DNA of 64,000 bases from Torulaspora globosa. Lineage: Eukaryota; Ascomycota; Saccharomycetes; Saccharomycetales; Saccharomycetaceae. Shown piece after piece: positions 53,882 through 64,000 of the stretch. Under the pieces are notes generated by a model, which did no database searches, had not been told where the DNA came from, and was given only the letters and a program-made list of their open reading frames with translations. How positions within the stretch are numbered: position 1 is the stretch's first letter; the number at the start of each line of letters is the position of its first letter. The position numbers and the translations under genes are program-made. The stretch spans positions 850,502 through 914,501 of the forward strand of contig NC_050734.1 of the NCBI RefSeq assembly GCF_014133895.1. The letters run 5' to 3'.

Positions 53882-56800
53882 CAAGGTTGGTTCTATTGCC
53901 CTGCAATGAACGAGATATAGGCCACATAAAGCTCACTTGAAAAACCATGACAGAACCCTCATTAAATATGCTCCCATATGCCTAGTAGAGAAACCAGTCC
54001 AAAGTTGGGGAAATACCGTGAGTAGAATGCGGCTCAACATGGGAAAATGGGCACACATCAGGCATCAATCCATTGACGACAGGGTGGCATTCTTTTCCAA
54101 AGCAGAGATCGTATCCATAAAATTTTCACCTCGAAACCACAGATCCTGTTGCCTGCATGTCACTTTCAATTGACCGTCTTTTTTTGTCTTGGCACGAATT
54201 GCACCTCGCATAAGGTTTCTCGGCGAAAAGACAATGACGTCCCTGAGAAACTTCAAAGTTACAGGGATGTCAACCGTAGTAGAAAGTCACCGTTGCTTAC
54301 TTAACAGGCGTGTCTTACAAAGGTTTTCATTTAACAGAAACTTTGCATCCGCACAAGTCCACTCCAGCAGTTTAAGTCGAATACTTGCCTCAAATACATA
54401 AATCTGAGTCACGTCTATTTGGCATACCATTCAAGCATCTTTTCTGAATGTTCATTAAAGTAATTGTGACCATCGATTTTTCGTGTGGTTTCCTCAATGC
54501 AGAACAACTGCTTCTCTTCAGTCGCAGAGAAATTATGGGTTTGGACATCTTCAAGGACCGCCCAAGCATCTCTATGAACTTGAGAAATCAAAGTTGGGTC
54601 TGAACAGTAGGAGTAAAAGGTTTCGGACGGGACTCTTGGCCATCAAACCCCGTCTAGCTTCCGTTTTCCGGTTTGCAGGAGATTGGCATACGTCGAAGGA
54701 GTTCATGAGTTAACGTTGAGCCTGAGGGGAACTATGCATTTGACGTCCTTGAATGGTCTCAGGAACCCAGCGATGGCTTTGTACTGGGCATTGACTCCCA
54801 TACGGCGGCTCCTGAATCCAGCAGTCATCTTTGTAAGCTCTGAGTGGGTATCAAACCATTTCGTCACACGCTGTCCTTCCATTCGTGGCGACCAGCCCCA
54901 CAAGCATGGCCATCGCTTTAATCATTTTCCCGATTGTTCCGCTGGTCGTAGCAGGGCATTCCAGTCTGCCTCATGCAAAGCCTTATTCAGACGAGAAGTT
55001 GACTTCGAAAACACTAATAGTGCTGAACTTCTTTAGGTGACCAGAGAAACCATAGCTGTTGAACATCATTGGGTGATTTCAAATGATGAGCTTTTTTAGA
55101 GTTGTCGGTAACCTCTTCGTATTCCAGCCTGTGCTCAGCTCGGTTCATGCAATGAGCAAACGGATTTCGATGCTGGACGGCCTAACTTCCGAGTATGTGC
55201 CCTATATTCTTCGCCAGATGCAGCTAAATGCTCTTGGCGATAATTACAGTAGAATAGATGTAACAGAAGGGATTGGTGTTCTCCACGGCAGTACGACACC
55301 GGAGGAGGCATTTAGGAACTCTATTTTTTCTGGCCATCAAAAGAGGCCATCTGGCTGACTATGGGCCTTTCGAAATCTGATGGATCGACTACGGGAAGGG
55401 TATCCGAATGAGGCTAAATTAACTTGAACTTCGTAGGGCAATGTGTGGCATTATCAGAAACTATCTCAAAATTTCACCTAGTAGATATAGCAGTTGAATG
55501 AATGTTTTGTTCCTGAGCTGATGGCGAGCCATAGTGTACCAGTTGCGCTAGAGAATTTTGCAGTAGTAAATTCTTTGGACCACTAGAGTCAAATCTCGAT
55601 GCTCCTTAAAGTGGAGAGAATGGTTGCAACTTCCAGAACAGCATGAAGCTGAAGAAAAGCCGCAGACCGCCGCTCCAAGCGAAAGGCTTACCGAGTGCAG
55701 AGAGCTTTGGTTGCAATCCAGGTGCTACACAGACTTGATTGCCGCAGGACGGAAGGTACTCCGGAAGTTTGTGTTTAGGGACTCGAGCCAGAGGGATATC
55801 ATGAACGATAGCTACACTGGTGACGGTGCGTCCATGGCCATACACGTTCCAACCGTATTAGCAAGGCTGAGCCTTATCGTCTGCCTCTGGCGTTTCGATA
55901 CGTTGCGTTTGTGCCATACAACATTTTACTCGCGGACTGCATGCGGAGGCTGGGGACTCCTGGAAGGTATCTGAAGTCAAGGGGGCTCATCGATATAGCC
56001 TTCGATGGTGTTACGAATGCTTATGTCGGGATCTATGACGATCACAGGGCGCGTTTGCTTCTAGATCGCTAACTTTGAATGCAATAATCTGGGTAGAACG
56101 GATGGTCTTGAGACAAAGGTGGGGTACGCTGTCATTGATGATTTAGTATCTTGGAATACCGAAGATCCAACCTTATGTCAATTAAAGATGTTCAGTTTGA
56201 TTTTTTTGAAAAGGTGATATTTCTCAGTGTAAGAGCGCCTATCAGGTTGGCCAAGGAGGCGCTGCAGCGAATAGGCTTCAGAGGCCTAGCAACCCCACAG
56301 GACTGGACGGAGACTTTTGACGCAGCTGGAAGGCTTAGATGGGATGAAAAGCTTCTCTACCAAGTATTTTGATCTTGTCAAGGAGGTTCCCGCTCCTGGG
56401 TCACCGATTACTACGGTCTGGCGGCATGCTTTAGGACAACGTCAACATTACTGATTGACACAGATTCAGCCCATCAGCGCTTGCACTTGGCTAGTTATTG
56501 CCATTTCTGATGGCCTGCCCGCTTGACATGACTTTTTGAATCTGAAAACTGCAACAATTTTGAGAGCTTGGAAGTCGCCCGGGCAACCAAGGCGCGGGAG
56601 TACACCATGGTTTTCAGTCCAAATAAACCAGAGCAATTCAATCGAGTGGACGTGGAGGCACGTAAGCCTCTGAGTGATAAGGATAGTCAAGTCTAAGCGG
56701 CTCAATTGGAAAGAGCCACATCGAGAGGTACGGATCCTAACCGTCTCACCTGGTTATTGGCTTCAGTCATGACCCAGCAAGCTAGAGACAAATTACAAGA

Positions 56801-57739
56801 TTGTGAGTTACAAGATTGTGAGTTTCAAAAATGCTCGGTCCAAGATGAGCATGAAAGAGAGAGAGCAGTTCGAGAAGGAGGAGCTAGTTGACATTGATGG
56901 ATATCTGAACTGTAGCTATGCCGTTGCGACAATAACCCAGCTGGAGAAATCCGGAAATGGTTGAGATTTTACTCAAGCAGTTGAGAACGACGGAAGAACA
57001 CTTCGAACAGTCCAACTAAGGAAGCAGAGAGGACTTACAAGCACATAGAAAAGGGGCTAGAAGATAAATGAATCTGGAACATGCTCCAGGCATATTTCTT
57101 CCTGGATTGGTGGAATTCACAGAACAGGAAGCACAGTTTCGGGAACAAGAACGAAGGAGGAGCCGCTCTTGACGATTGCTGTTCAGACGGCCAAACACTT
57201 ACCAGTGTTACCGGGATCTAAGTGGTCAGTGAAGGTTCCAGGATGTTTTCAATAGTGAAAGCCCAGCACTTGGTGTTGCGAAGGGCTGCCGCCGAAGAAG
57301 ATGACAATGCCGACAATGATCAGGCCAGTGATAGTGAAGATCTTGATCGAGCGAACCAGAACTCTCCCTCATCAGAGAACCTGGCTCGAAGGGCAGTTAG
57401 TGCTGCTGAAGGAGAACAGAAGATAGAGATGAAGATTGCGCTGTTGAGTGACTTGAACAGTCAACTGAGAATACTGAGTGTAGGATGCCGTAAAAAGTGC
57501 AACTTTGTCAAATAATTACGAGAAAGTGCTCTATCCTGGTTTTAGACTAGCCTATTAACCACACTGATTTCCCGAGTTTGGAAATCATTGAAGATTTCCT
57601 ATTGACATTTCCAGGTATTACTATAGCGATCGCATGACAGATACTTTACAGAAAAGGTCGCTACGAGATCATCGATCTTTGAGACAAAAGTTTGGAGAAG
57701 CTGAGCCGCATCCTATGCAGCTGTCGTCGCAACCGGGGA
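53882..57739. other. Gene-poor stretch with decayed frames
   Basis: About 3.9 kb. Apart from the decayed reading frame at 55624-56372 it contains scattered protein-like pieces. At about 56840-56960 the + strand reads MSMKEREQFEKEELVDIDGY, and at 57245-57515 an acidic frame has AAAEEDDNADNDQASDSED. I cannot assign them. Confidence 0.35.
55624..56372 (+). pseudogene. Unidentified decayed coding sequence
   Basis: Protein-like segments in different + frames follow each other. These are LIAAGRKVLRKFVFRDSS, YRLPLAFRYVAFVPYNILLA with RYLKSRGLIDIAFDGVTNAY, GLETKVGYAVIDDLVSWN, and LAKEALQRIGFRGLATPQDW to a final stop at 56372. Frame changes and stops separate them. The family is not recognised. Confidence 0.45.
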
Positions 57740-58460
57740 AGAATGGCGCTCTATCCTTCGAAGCCAGTAGTTGTTAAATCGGCCTCTGCGGTGTGGTCGC
57801 AATCCCAGACAGTATTTGATATGCAAGTCACGCGGCAGTACACGGTTATTTTACTCGGTCTCTGGTTTGCATTTGGCTTGTTCGGCTACAACCTGATGAT
57901 ATTTACGCTATCCCAACTGCTCGCCGGGTCTCGTTACTTACAACTGCTTCAGCGCAATGTATCAGCAGGCCGTCAATGGGATTTTTGGGGCGACAAAATA
58001 GAAAGAATGAACGTTACAGCCCTGCTGATGACGTTTCTGCGACGACGTTTCTCACAGTGGTCATGTTCGCCTTTTGGTTGAACTGCTCAGATTTTCTGGA
58101 CCTACTGTTTTTCGCCATCTGTGTTCCTTACAGTGTAGGCGTTGCAAAGGTAGTGAGCGCCGTTCTCGTTGCCGATATGATCCGGCCCGAACACCTTCTG
58201 CCCGCTTGGAGCTTCGTGAACTCTCCAGATGCACCATTTTTGCTGGTCTGCGAGGTGATTGCCCAGTTCATGGTCGACGACACCGACCGTGTCATCCCAT
58301 ACTTTCACGCGCAAATGTTTGCCGGTCTATGCTCTTATACTTATACTTCTGTTGCGAGAATTCAAGGCGCGGCGTGTGCTACAAGAAAATCTCGAGATGT
58401 CGCTCTGCAACTACGAGAGAAACTGCTACAAAGATACTCAGCTTGAAAGCACAGCATCTA
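57740..58460 (+). pseudogene. Decayed monocarboxylate permease-like (MCH/ESBP6) MFS gene
   Basis: Fragments of the C-terminal half of an MCH-type permease lie in order across three frames: GLFGYNLMIFTLSQ, GDKIERMNVTALL, MFAFWLNCSDFLDLLFFAIC, VLVADMIRPEHLLPAW, FLLVCEVIAQFM and finally ALILILLLREFKARRVL. At least two frameshifts separate them, and the N-terminal half is missing or unrecognisable. MCH proteins are riboflavin or monocarboxylate-like transporters. Confidence 0.75.
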
Positions 58461-58729
58461 GACAAGAACTCGAAAGGCTGCTACTTCAAGGTTCCTGTCC
58501 TTTCCTGAGACGTATGTTCTATCCGATCAGGACCTGAATTGGCGAACCGCTGTCACTTTTTCTCGAACGGTTTATCCAATCCTGACGCGGTTCGTTATCA
58601 ACGACTGCCTGGTGAGATACCATGCATTATACCAACAGTATTAAAGTACCAGCTTGGTGTTACAAGGTTTACTGATGATTCGCCTCACTGGCAGGATCAG
58701 CGTTGAGCCAATTCGTGCTATCCAGCAAG

Positions 58730-60292
58730 ATGCTGTCAAAGTCTCGGAACTCTTGCGAGCATTGTCTCGAGGAAAAGATGAAGTGTGGAAGGGAACGTCC
58801 CACCTGTGGAAATTGCACAGATCTAGGTATCAGCTGCAAGTATAGAATGGTATTGCATTGGGGAGGTCGTCCGAACAAAAAGGTTAATAAAAAACCCAAG
58901 ATTCATGAGGGACTCAGTGTGGTCAATGGTGTGTTTGTGATCAAACGATGCGAAAAGTCCAGCCAGCATAGACGTCGGAAATCTAGTGCACAGTCTTCTG
59001 AGGTTGCGTTTCCCAAGCAGACTAAGTTCTCTCCAGCAGTGGATCCCAATTCGCCGATGGGATTTGTCAGAAGCTCTGAGCACTACTGGAGCCTGTGGTT
59101 GCATTTCACAGAGAATACGTCGCATATACTGGTGGCGACAATAGAGGCCAACAAGGGGGAACATCCATTTCGTGTGACGATTCCGAATCTAGCGAAACGA
59201 TCCCTGACCCTCACGAAGCTGTTGATCGCGTTTGGTGCTCGACATAGGTATCAGCTCTGTCAACAACCAAAAGATTACGACATATCGCAGTTGATGCTGG
59301 GCGAAGCTGGGAAAGAGCTGGTGAAAATCATAGAATCGCTGCCCCATATGGATGAAAAGACTGGCGAGCTGACACTGGCCTGCATCTTGATGCTTGCCGG
59401 GTACTGCATTTTTTTCGGTGACAACAAGATGAGATGGACGATCCACCTGGGGGCCGCTAGATATATCCTGAGTAGTATCTTGAATCGTACCAAGCGTTCG
59501 GATGGGCAGAAGTCAGTGGTCGTTACATACTGTGCAGACCCTGGCCCTCGTTTTTTTTTGATAAGATGGTTCGCGTTTATGACTGTGTTGGGTCTCTTAT
59601 CTTCATCACCTCTAGCCAACAGCGAGCCACTCGTATTTGACTTTAGTGGGTTTAATCAACGTTGTCGTACGGCTAAAGGCAAGCTTGATTTCGAAAGCTT
59701 TGAATACAACGCCGGATTGCGTACCACAACTCTCGAGATGCTGATGAAGACTGGTAAGCTGATAATAGCTCACGAGAGCCAAAGTTGTTCTGCAAAGGAA
59801 AGAAACATGCTGCTTGGCGAGGCGATAGAACTGGATTACGAGATAATGAGATATTTTGATTCCAGTGAGAGCTGGAACCGGATACTGGCGTCGGCCAAAG
59901 GAGATGAACTACTGCTGGCGACGGACCTCCTCTTTGGACTTTCGGGTATGCTCCATCTACGGCGGCGCATCATGAACCTACCGTCCAGCAGCAAGATGGT
60001 GAAGGATCTAGTCTTGCGGGCAGCCCGCGTGCTACTGGATGAAGTTCCCTCCTCAGGAACAGCTCTATGTTCCATCACGTCCTGTATTTTCGCCTTTGGT
60101 TGTGAATGCGGTGCGGGAAGCGGCCTGGAGCCACTGCAACCGTTGTTTTCCAGCCGACTGGAGCAGATCGAGCTTTTAGGCATGCCAGCCACGAGCCCAG
60201 CAAGAAGCATCATGCATGAATGCTGGGAGAAGGGCTCCTGCTGGTGGGAAATTTACAAAGAGCGGAACATTGAGCTCTCGTTCGGCACATAG
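58730..60292 (+). CDS. Zn2Cys6 transcription factor
   Basis: 520 aa from ATG 58730 (longer frame begins with TTG). The N-terminal binuclear zinc cluster is CEHC-x6-C-x6-CGNC-x6-C (starting near residue 7), followed by a basic linker with LHWGGRPNKKVNKKPK. The middle region (TLACILMLAGYCIFFGD) is like the Fungal_trans_2 domain of Uga3-type regulators. It binds DNA in the nucleus; targets unknown. It stands between two decayed transporter genes, so it may once have controlled one of them. Confidence 0.88.
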   Translation: MLSKSRNSCEHCLEEKMKCGRERPTCGNCTDLGISCKYRMVLHWGGRPNKKVNKKPKIHEGLSVVNGVFVIKRCEKSSQHRRRKSSAQSSEVAFPKQTKFSPAVDPNSPMGFVRSSEHYWSLWLHFTENTSHILVATIEANKGEHPFRVTIPNLAKRSLTLTKLLIAFGARHRYQLCQQPKDYDISQLMLGEAGKELVKIIESLPHMDEKTGELTLACILMLAGYCIFFGDNKMRWTIHLGAARYILSSILNRTKRSDGQKSVVVTYCADPGPRFFLIRWFAFMTVLGLLSSSPLANSEPLVFDFSGFNQRCRTAKGKLDFESFEYNAGLRTTTLEMLMKTGKLIIAHESQSCSAKERNMLLGEAIELDYEIMRYFDSSESWNRILASAKGDELLLATDLLFGLSGMLHLRRRIMNLPSSSKMVKDLVLRAARVLLDEVPSSGTALCSITSCIFAFGCECGAGSGLEPLQPLFSSRLEQIELLGMPATSPARSIMHECWEKGSCWWEIYKERNIELSFGT

Positions 60293-60343
60293 CGACTGGA
60301 TAATAAACCCGAACATGCGTAGTGGTTTCGGGAGGTGTACAAT

Positions 60344-60769
60344 TTAGTATTCTATCATATAGGACACACTCAGCAAAGTGGCGATGATTCCTCGGTACTT
60401 TTCCACCACAATGGCAATACCAATGACGAGCACCAAGGATTCAATCCCGCACCCACCAAGCCCTGCGATAATCCTGCCCAAAATGTGCATGTTCATCGAA
60501 TTGGATAGCGCTGATATCAGAGAACCAATCTCAAAAATCACTATCGAGCACATCAAACTTGCCTTCAGCCCGAGGATGGCAGCCAAAACAGCCCCACAGC
60601 AGCGTTGCAATCGCACTGGCAAGTGAGTAACCACTAACCAGCCAACCCAATTGGCGAAGTCATTAAACTTAACACCAATAGTGTCATACTGTGTCACGCA
60701 AATCACAATATCCAGCGCTGCCAAGAGCAGTATCAAGGCCAAGGAGAAGAGGGATAAAAACAATGTCAT
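60344..60769 (-). pseudogene. Truncated VBA/AZR1-type MFS permease
   Basis: 141 codons from ATG 60769 cover the first four or so helices of a DHA2 drug/basic amino-acid permease: LLAALDIVICVTQYDTIGVK, FEIGSLISALSNSM and GLGGCGIESLVLV fit the Vba3/5-Azr1 group. A frameshift-like gap (VVTHLPVRLQRCCGAVLAAI) replaces the usual motif A region. Stop after YMIEY at 60344. The remaining ten helices are absent. Confidence 0.75.
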
Positions 60770-61276
60770 CCCGCTCTTCTGCTGCTACTTCATTGCAACT
60801 CCATCCATATCTATAGGGGAATCGAGAGAAGCTCGGCTATTAACGTTGGGCAAGCACGCAATGTGTCCTATGAATCTGACATCCAACTAGTTGCATCTTT
60901 CTCCTGCCAAGCCTCTTTTCACTTTGTGGGTAAGCTAAAGGAACTTTCCATCATGATGAGTAACTTGTATAAGAGCCTCTCTCGTGAAAAAAGCAGGTTC
61001 TATGGCGTTTGAAACCCACTCAGCCATACATAATGCCGACACCAGGTCCTAATCTTGGCAACTCAGACATCATCGGTTCTTAGTAATCAGATTTCTTAAT
61101 TCGGAATTTTTGAAGGCAACGACAGCCGTGAGAAGCCATTAGGCTGCACCGTCAAATGCTTAGCGTCTCGAGTTCTGACCAGCTCAGGATTATATAACTT
61201 AGGGCCCAGGGAATCCCTGGCGCTTTCTAAAATCGCGAAGAAGCGACTACAAGGTTTAATTCGCCTTACCGTTGAG
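60770..61276. promoter_or_regulatory. GTT1 upstream region with a Yap1-type element
   Basis: About 500 bases. A perfect TTAGTAA at 61080-61086 lies 191 bases before the GTT1 ATG. TATATAA is seen at 61192-61198. Confidence 0.55.
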
Positions 61277-61960
61277 ATGGCGCTTCCTTTGATTAGAGTT
61301 CACTGGCTGAACGACTCGAGAGCCTTCAGGGTTCTCTTCCTTCTTGAGCAATTGAAACTAGACTATGAGATCGTGAGTTACAGGAGAGATGAGGACTTTC
61401 GTGCGCCTGCGGAGTTGAAGAAAGTCCATCCGCTGGGCAGAGCTCCCTTGATTGAGCTGGAGGATCGCTCTACAGGGAAGAAGAAGGTGCTGGCTGAGTC
61501 CGGTTACATCTTTCAGTATATTTTGAGCCATTTCGACACTGATGGTGTCCTGAAGAATAATGACCCTGACATGGCGGAGAAGATTCAATACTATCTGTAT
61601 TATGCCGAAGGGTCGCTTCAACCGCCCTTGACGATGGAGCGTCTGCTTTTAATGGCTAAGAAAGCTCCTGTTCCGTTTCCAATTTCGTATTTGGTCGGCA
61701 TGGTGATCGGTCAGATTAGCAGTAAGTATTCTGCCGGGAGGCTGAAGAATCAAATTGATTATGTAGAGGCCGAAATTGCCAAGAATCAGGGTTTCTTGGT
61801 TGGGGGAAAGCTCAGTGGAGCAGACATCTTGATTTCTTATCCTCTGATGTCTGTTTTCGATGTAGGGATTGCGCATAAGAAAGACTATCCAAACATTAGT
61901 AAATTGCTGGACACTTTAAGCAACTCTGGATTCCTATGCCACTGCAAAGGAAAAGGTTGA
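61277..61960 (+). CDS. GTT1: Glutathione S-transferase Gtt1 with frameshifted C-terminus
   Basis: Conjugates glutathione to electrophiles; ER-associated in S. cerevisiae. The 227-aa product is close to Gtt1 (234 aa): VHWLNDSRAFRVLFLLEQL, FRAPAELKKVHPLGRAPL, GSLQPPL and GGKLSGADILISYP. Near 61930-61937 the frame slips. The annotated end is SGFLCHCKGKG, while the next frame reads YATAKEKVESLGSDY to TGA at 61980-61982, matching the normal Gtt1 end. The original length was about 234 aa. The catalytic N-terminal domain is intact, so the protein may still work. Confidence 0.88.
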   Translation: MALPLIRVHWLNDSRAFRVLFLLEQLKLDYEIVSYRRDEDFRAPAELKKVHPLGRAPLIELEDRSTGKKKVLAESGYIFQYILSHFDTDGVLKNNDPDMAEKIQYYLYYAEGSLQPPLTMERLLLMAKKAPVPFPISYLVGMVIGQISSKYSAGRLKNQIDYVEAEIAKNQGFLVGGKLSGADILISYPLMSVFDVGIAHKKDYPNISKLLDTLSNSGFLCHCKGKG

Positions 61961-62739
61961 ATCTCTCGGTAGCGATTATTGAAGCTTGGCATTGTACCTA
62001 TATCAGTTCAAGCGGCTTTAATGATCGCGAGATGACATTCATCTTGCAGTAAGGTGGCTTATTTGTTTGTTTGCTGCTGAGTAAAAACGTCAATAATACA
62101 GTCAATAACCAGAGTGCCCCAGACATTTCCGCTTTGCAGAGCTACCATGGTTTACGCTGTCGGGCTTGTTCCTTAACCAATGGTCCGGTTGTCACGTACC
62201 AAGGTCATACCCTATAACTGTGGTCTGAAGATTATGGTTTGACCCCAGCTACGGTACTGGTGGCCTGACGACTCTTGTGCAACATAATCAGCTGCAGCGA
62301 ATGGAATGGATGAATTCAACGTTGAGATTGAAACGCATAACTGCGAGGCCAACATGTGCTTTCCACTTTGTATTTAAGGAGATAGAAGCTTAAGACTTGC
62401 AGTTTGGCGGTCAAAAATTCTGACTATATTTGCAACTGATCTGCGTCCCTGTCTCTGGTGCAGGGGCATGCCAGGTTCAGGGTACAGAATTGCGGGAAGA
62501 TCCTACTTCACTTTCACTTAACACAAAAACCTATCATTGGCAACTCAGCAAGGCAGGCATGTCATGGAATGTCAAGTATAGACGCACAGGTTCGACGATT
62601 AGCAAGACCTTTCTTGAGCTGTTTGAAGCGCCAGATATTTTAACAGCCGTCTGCGTCCAACTGGGCCTGAAAATTTTCGATCCAAGACCAAAGTCTGGGT
62701 AACAGGGCCAAGGTCCGTAGAAGGGGACATCAGGTTATC

Positions 62740-62764
62740 CCGCGGATATTCAATATATCCGCGG
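62740..62764. repeat. Perfect 10-bp inverted repeat with a Pdr-type element
   Basis: CCGCGGATAT, loop TCAAT, ATATCCGCGG. The right arm with the next base forms TCCGCGGA (62758-62765), the exact Pdr1/Pdr3 site. No gene follows within the window. Confidence 0.7.
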
Positions 62765-63600
62765 AAACGGAAACTCCGAGATCAGATAAGACTACCGTTA
62801 TCAGCGACTCCCAATCTCCGAGATGAGACAAGAAACCGTAATCAACGAGGAGAGAAACTCCGGTCGGCGGCTAATTTAGGGGAACTTCTCCGCATGACCA
62901 TGCGTCATCAAGAATGTCTGGGGTTAATAATTCCGGGGAAAATTCCGGAGTTTCTTGGATGACATCCATCACGTGGGAAGAAGTCTCGGTACATGTTGAT
63001 CAGATTCACCAGGTAATAGGAGCTGAGTTCTCACTGTAGTTTACTAGCAGAACAAATACATGTTTAACGGGACAAATAGAGCATTTGGAGGACCAAACAA
63101 AGAGTCGATGAAACAGAAACAAGATCAGTTCTGAGCAAGATGAAGTGATAAACATGTACGCCTGTTTTGATATATAGTAGTGCTCGACGCGGCAGACGCG
63201 CAAGGAGGGAATGTTTGGGCCAAATGTGCTGAGGTAAGTGCCACATCTGGCGATAAACTATTTCTGCCATATCGAGCAGCGCCTGTCCAGACGGCTGGGA
63301 GGCTGCTTTTCTATTTGAGAGAGGCAATGACAAGATAAGTCTGTACGACTGTTATGCAAACATTGTCCCTCTGCCTGTCATTTAAGGCCTGTCAACATAA
63401 GGTTGCTTTTCCTTTTTGGGAAACCATCCACGTGATAGCGAGAGAGATAGCCCTGGAGGGATGAGATGATGCCATCCCGGAATAGAACAAAGAGACGAGT
63501 TATCCGTAAGATAAGAGGAAGGATGTGGTGGAGATATTGTTTATCGAGGAGAATTCGGTAAAGAAGACAGCTGGTCGGTCGCGTTTTGAGCGTTGTAAGG

Positions 63601-64000
63601 ATGTGGTGGAATGTTGAGATGAATGATGGGTGAGGGGGAGAGAAGAGAAGAGAAGAGAAGAGAAGAAGGACGAGAGAGGACGAGATGAGAGGGAGAGGGA
63701 AAGAAGAATGAGAGGAGAAAGAAAGAAGAATGCGGTAGGAGAGGAATGAGAGGGAGAGGGATAGGGTGAAGGTATGTGGTCGGGTGGAAGGGTAGAAAGA
63801 GATGGGGGGAGAGAAGGAATGATGAGAGGAGGAAAGGGTGGAAGGATAGGGTGGGAGGAGGTGAGGAGGGGAAGATGGGGTGGAAGGAAGGAAGGGGTGA
63901 AAAGGAGAAGAATGAAGAAGGAAGGATGTGGTGGGTGAAAAGAGAAGAGAGTAGAAGAAGAGAGGAGGAAGAAAGAAGGAAGGGTGAAAGGGAGAAGGAG
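63601..64000 (+). repeat. Purine-rich, C-depleted terminal tract
   Basis: Only four C among 400 bases. It includes five copies of AGAAG (63641-63665), GGAGAGGGA-like units and AAGGATGTGGTGG, which also occurs at about 63522 and 63598. Low-complexity subtelomeric DNA is the likely reading. Confidence 0.8.

Larger units (their letters stand above)
61983..64000. other. Gene-free right end, subtelomere-like
   Basis: About 2 kb. It holds short random frames, a CCG-rich stretch at 62740-62970 with a perfect inverted repeat, and a purine-rich end from 63601. No gene is recognised. Confidence 0.55.

Noticed and set aside
62430..62702. 90-codon frame near the right end
   Set aside because: TTG start, no recognisable motif, and it lies in gene-free subtelomeric sequence.

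Overview
This is a nuclear window from a budding yeast of the family Saccharomycetaceae, with standard-code, almost intron-free genes. The first 8.7 kb is the gene block MDL2-KAR9-PLC1-ACM1-DIM1, in the order of Saccharomyces cerevisiae chromosome XVI (YPL270W to YPL266W), followed by DIP5 (YPL265W). A JEN-type carboxylate transporter lies between DIM1 and DIP5. Protein similarity suggests the Torulaspora/Zygosaccharomyces/Zygotorulaspora group, but the species cannot be fixed from the sequence alone.

Right of DIP5 (about 14.4-43.6 kb) the content changes to accessory and nutrient genes. They are a siderophore-iron transporter with two Aft-type iron elements, an unrecognised 310-aa protein, a secreted GH32 invertase with a minisatellite promoter, a YMC1-like mitochondrial carrier, an ADH4-type alcohol dehydrogenase and an unrecognised type II membrane protein. 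After these come a YwrD-like gamma-glutamyltranspeptidase homologue, a 971-aa GPI-type adhesin with flocculin repeats, a ZIP zinc transporter, a GNAT acetyltransferase, cytochrome c peroxidase and an old yellow enzyme homologue whose ligand-binding and proton-donor residues are replaced. Three tRNA genes (Val-AAC, Gln-CTG, Glu-CTC) lie between 36.5 and 44.8 kb.

From about 43.6 kb to the end, gene density falls and the region looks subtelomeric. Intact genes are a bacterial-type GNAT acetyltransferase (probable horizontal transfer), an Hsp31/DJ-1 enzyme, a Cu-only superoxide dismutase with a frameshifted tail, a Zn2Cys6 regulator and a GTT1 glutathione transferase with a frameshifted tail. Between them are relics of a YMC carrier, an MCH-type permease, a VBA-type MFS permease and several unidentified decayed frames. 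The last 400 bases hold only four C residues on the + strand. A G-rich strand running toward the right end fits a telomere on that side.

Two themes connect the genes. One is scavenging of carbon, iron, zinc and amino acids (invertase, JEN, DIP5, siderophore transporter, ZRT). The other is oxidative and electrophile defence (CCP, OYE, HSP31, SOD, GTT1). OYE, HSP31 and GTT1 each have perfect Yap1-type TTASTAA sites upstream. Many of the longest open frames start at TTG or GTG; in those cases I moved the start to the first plausible ATG.
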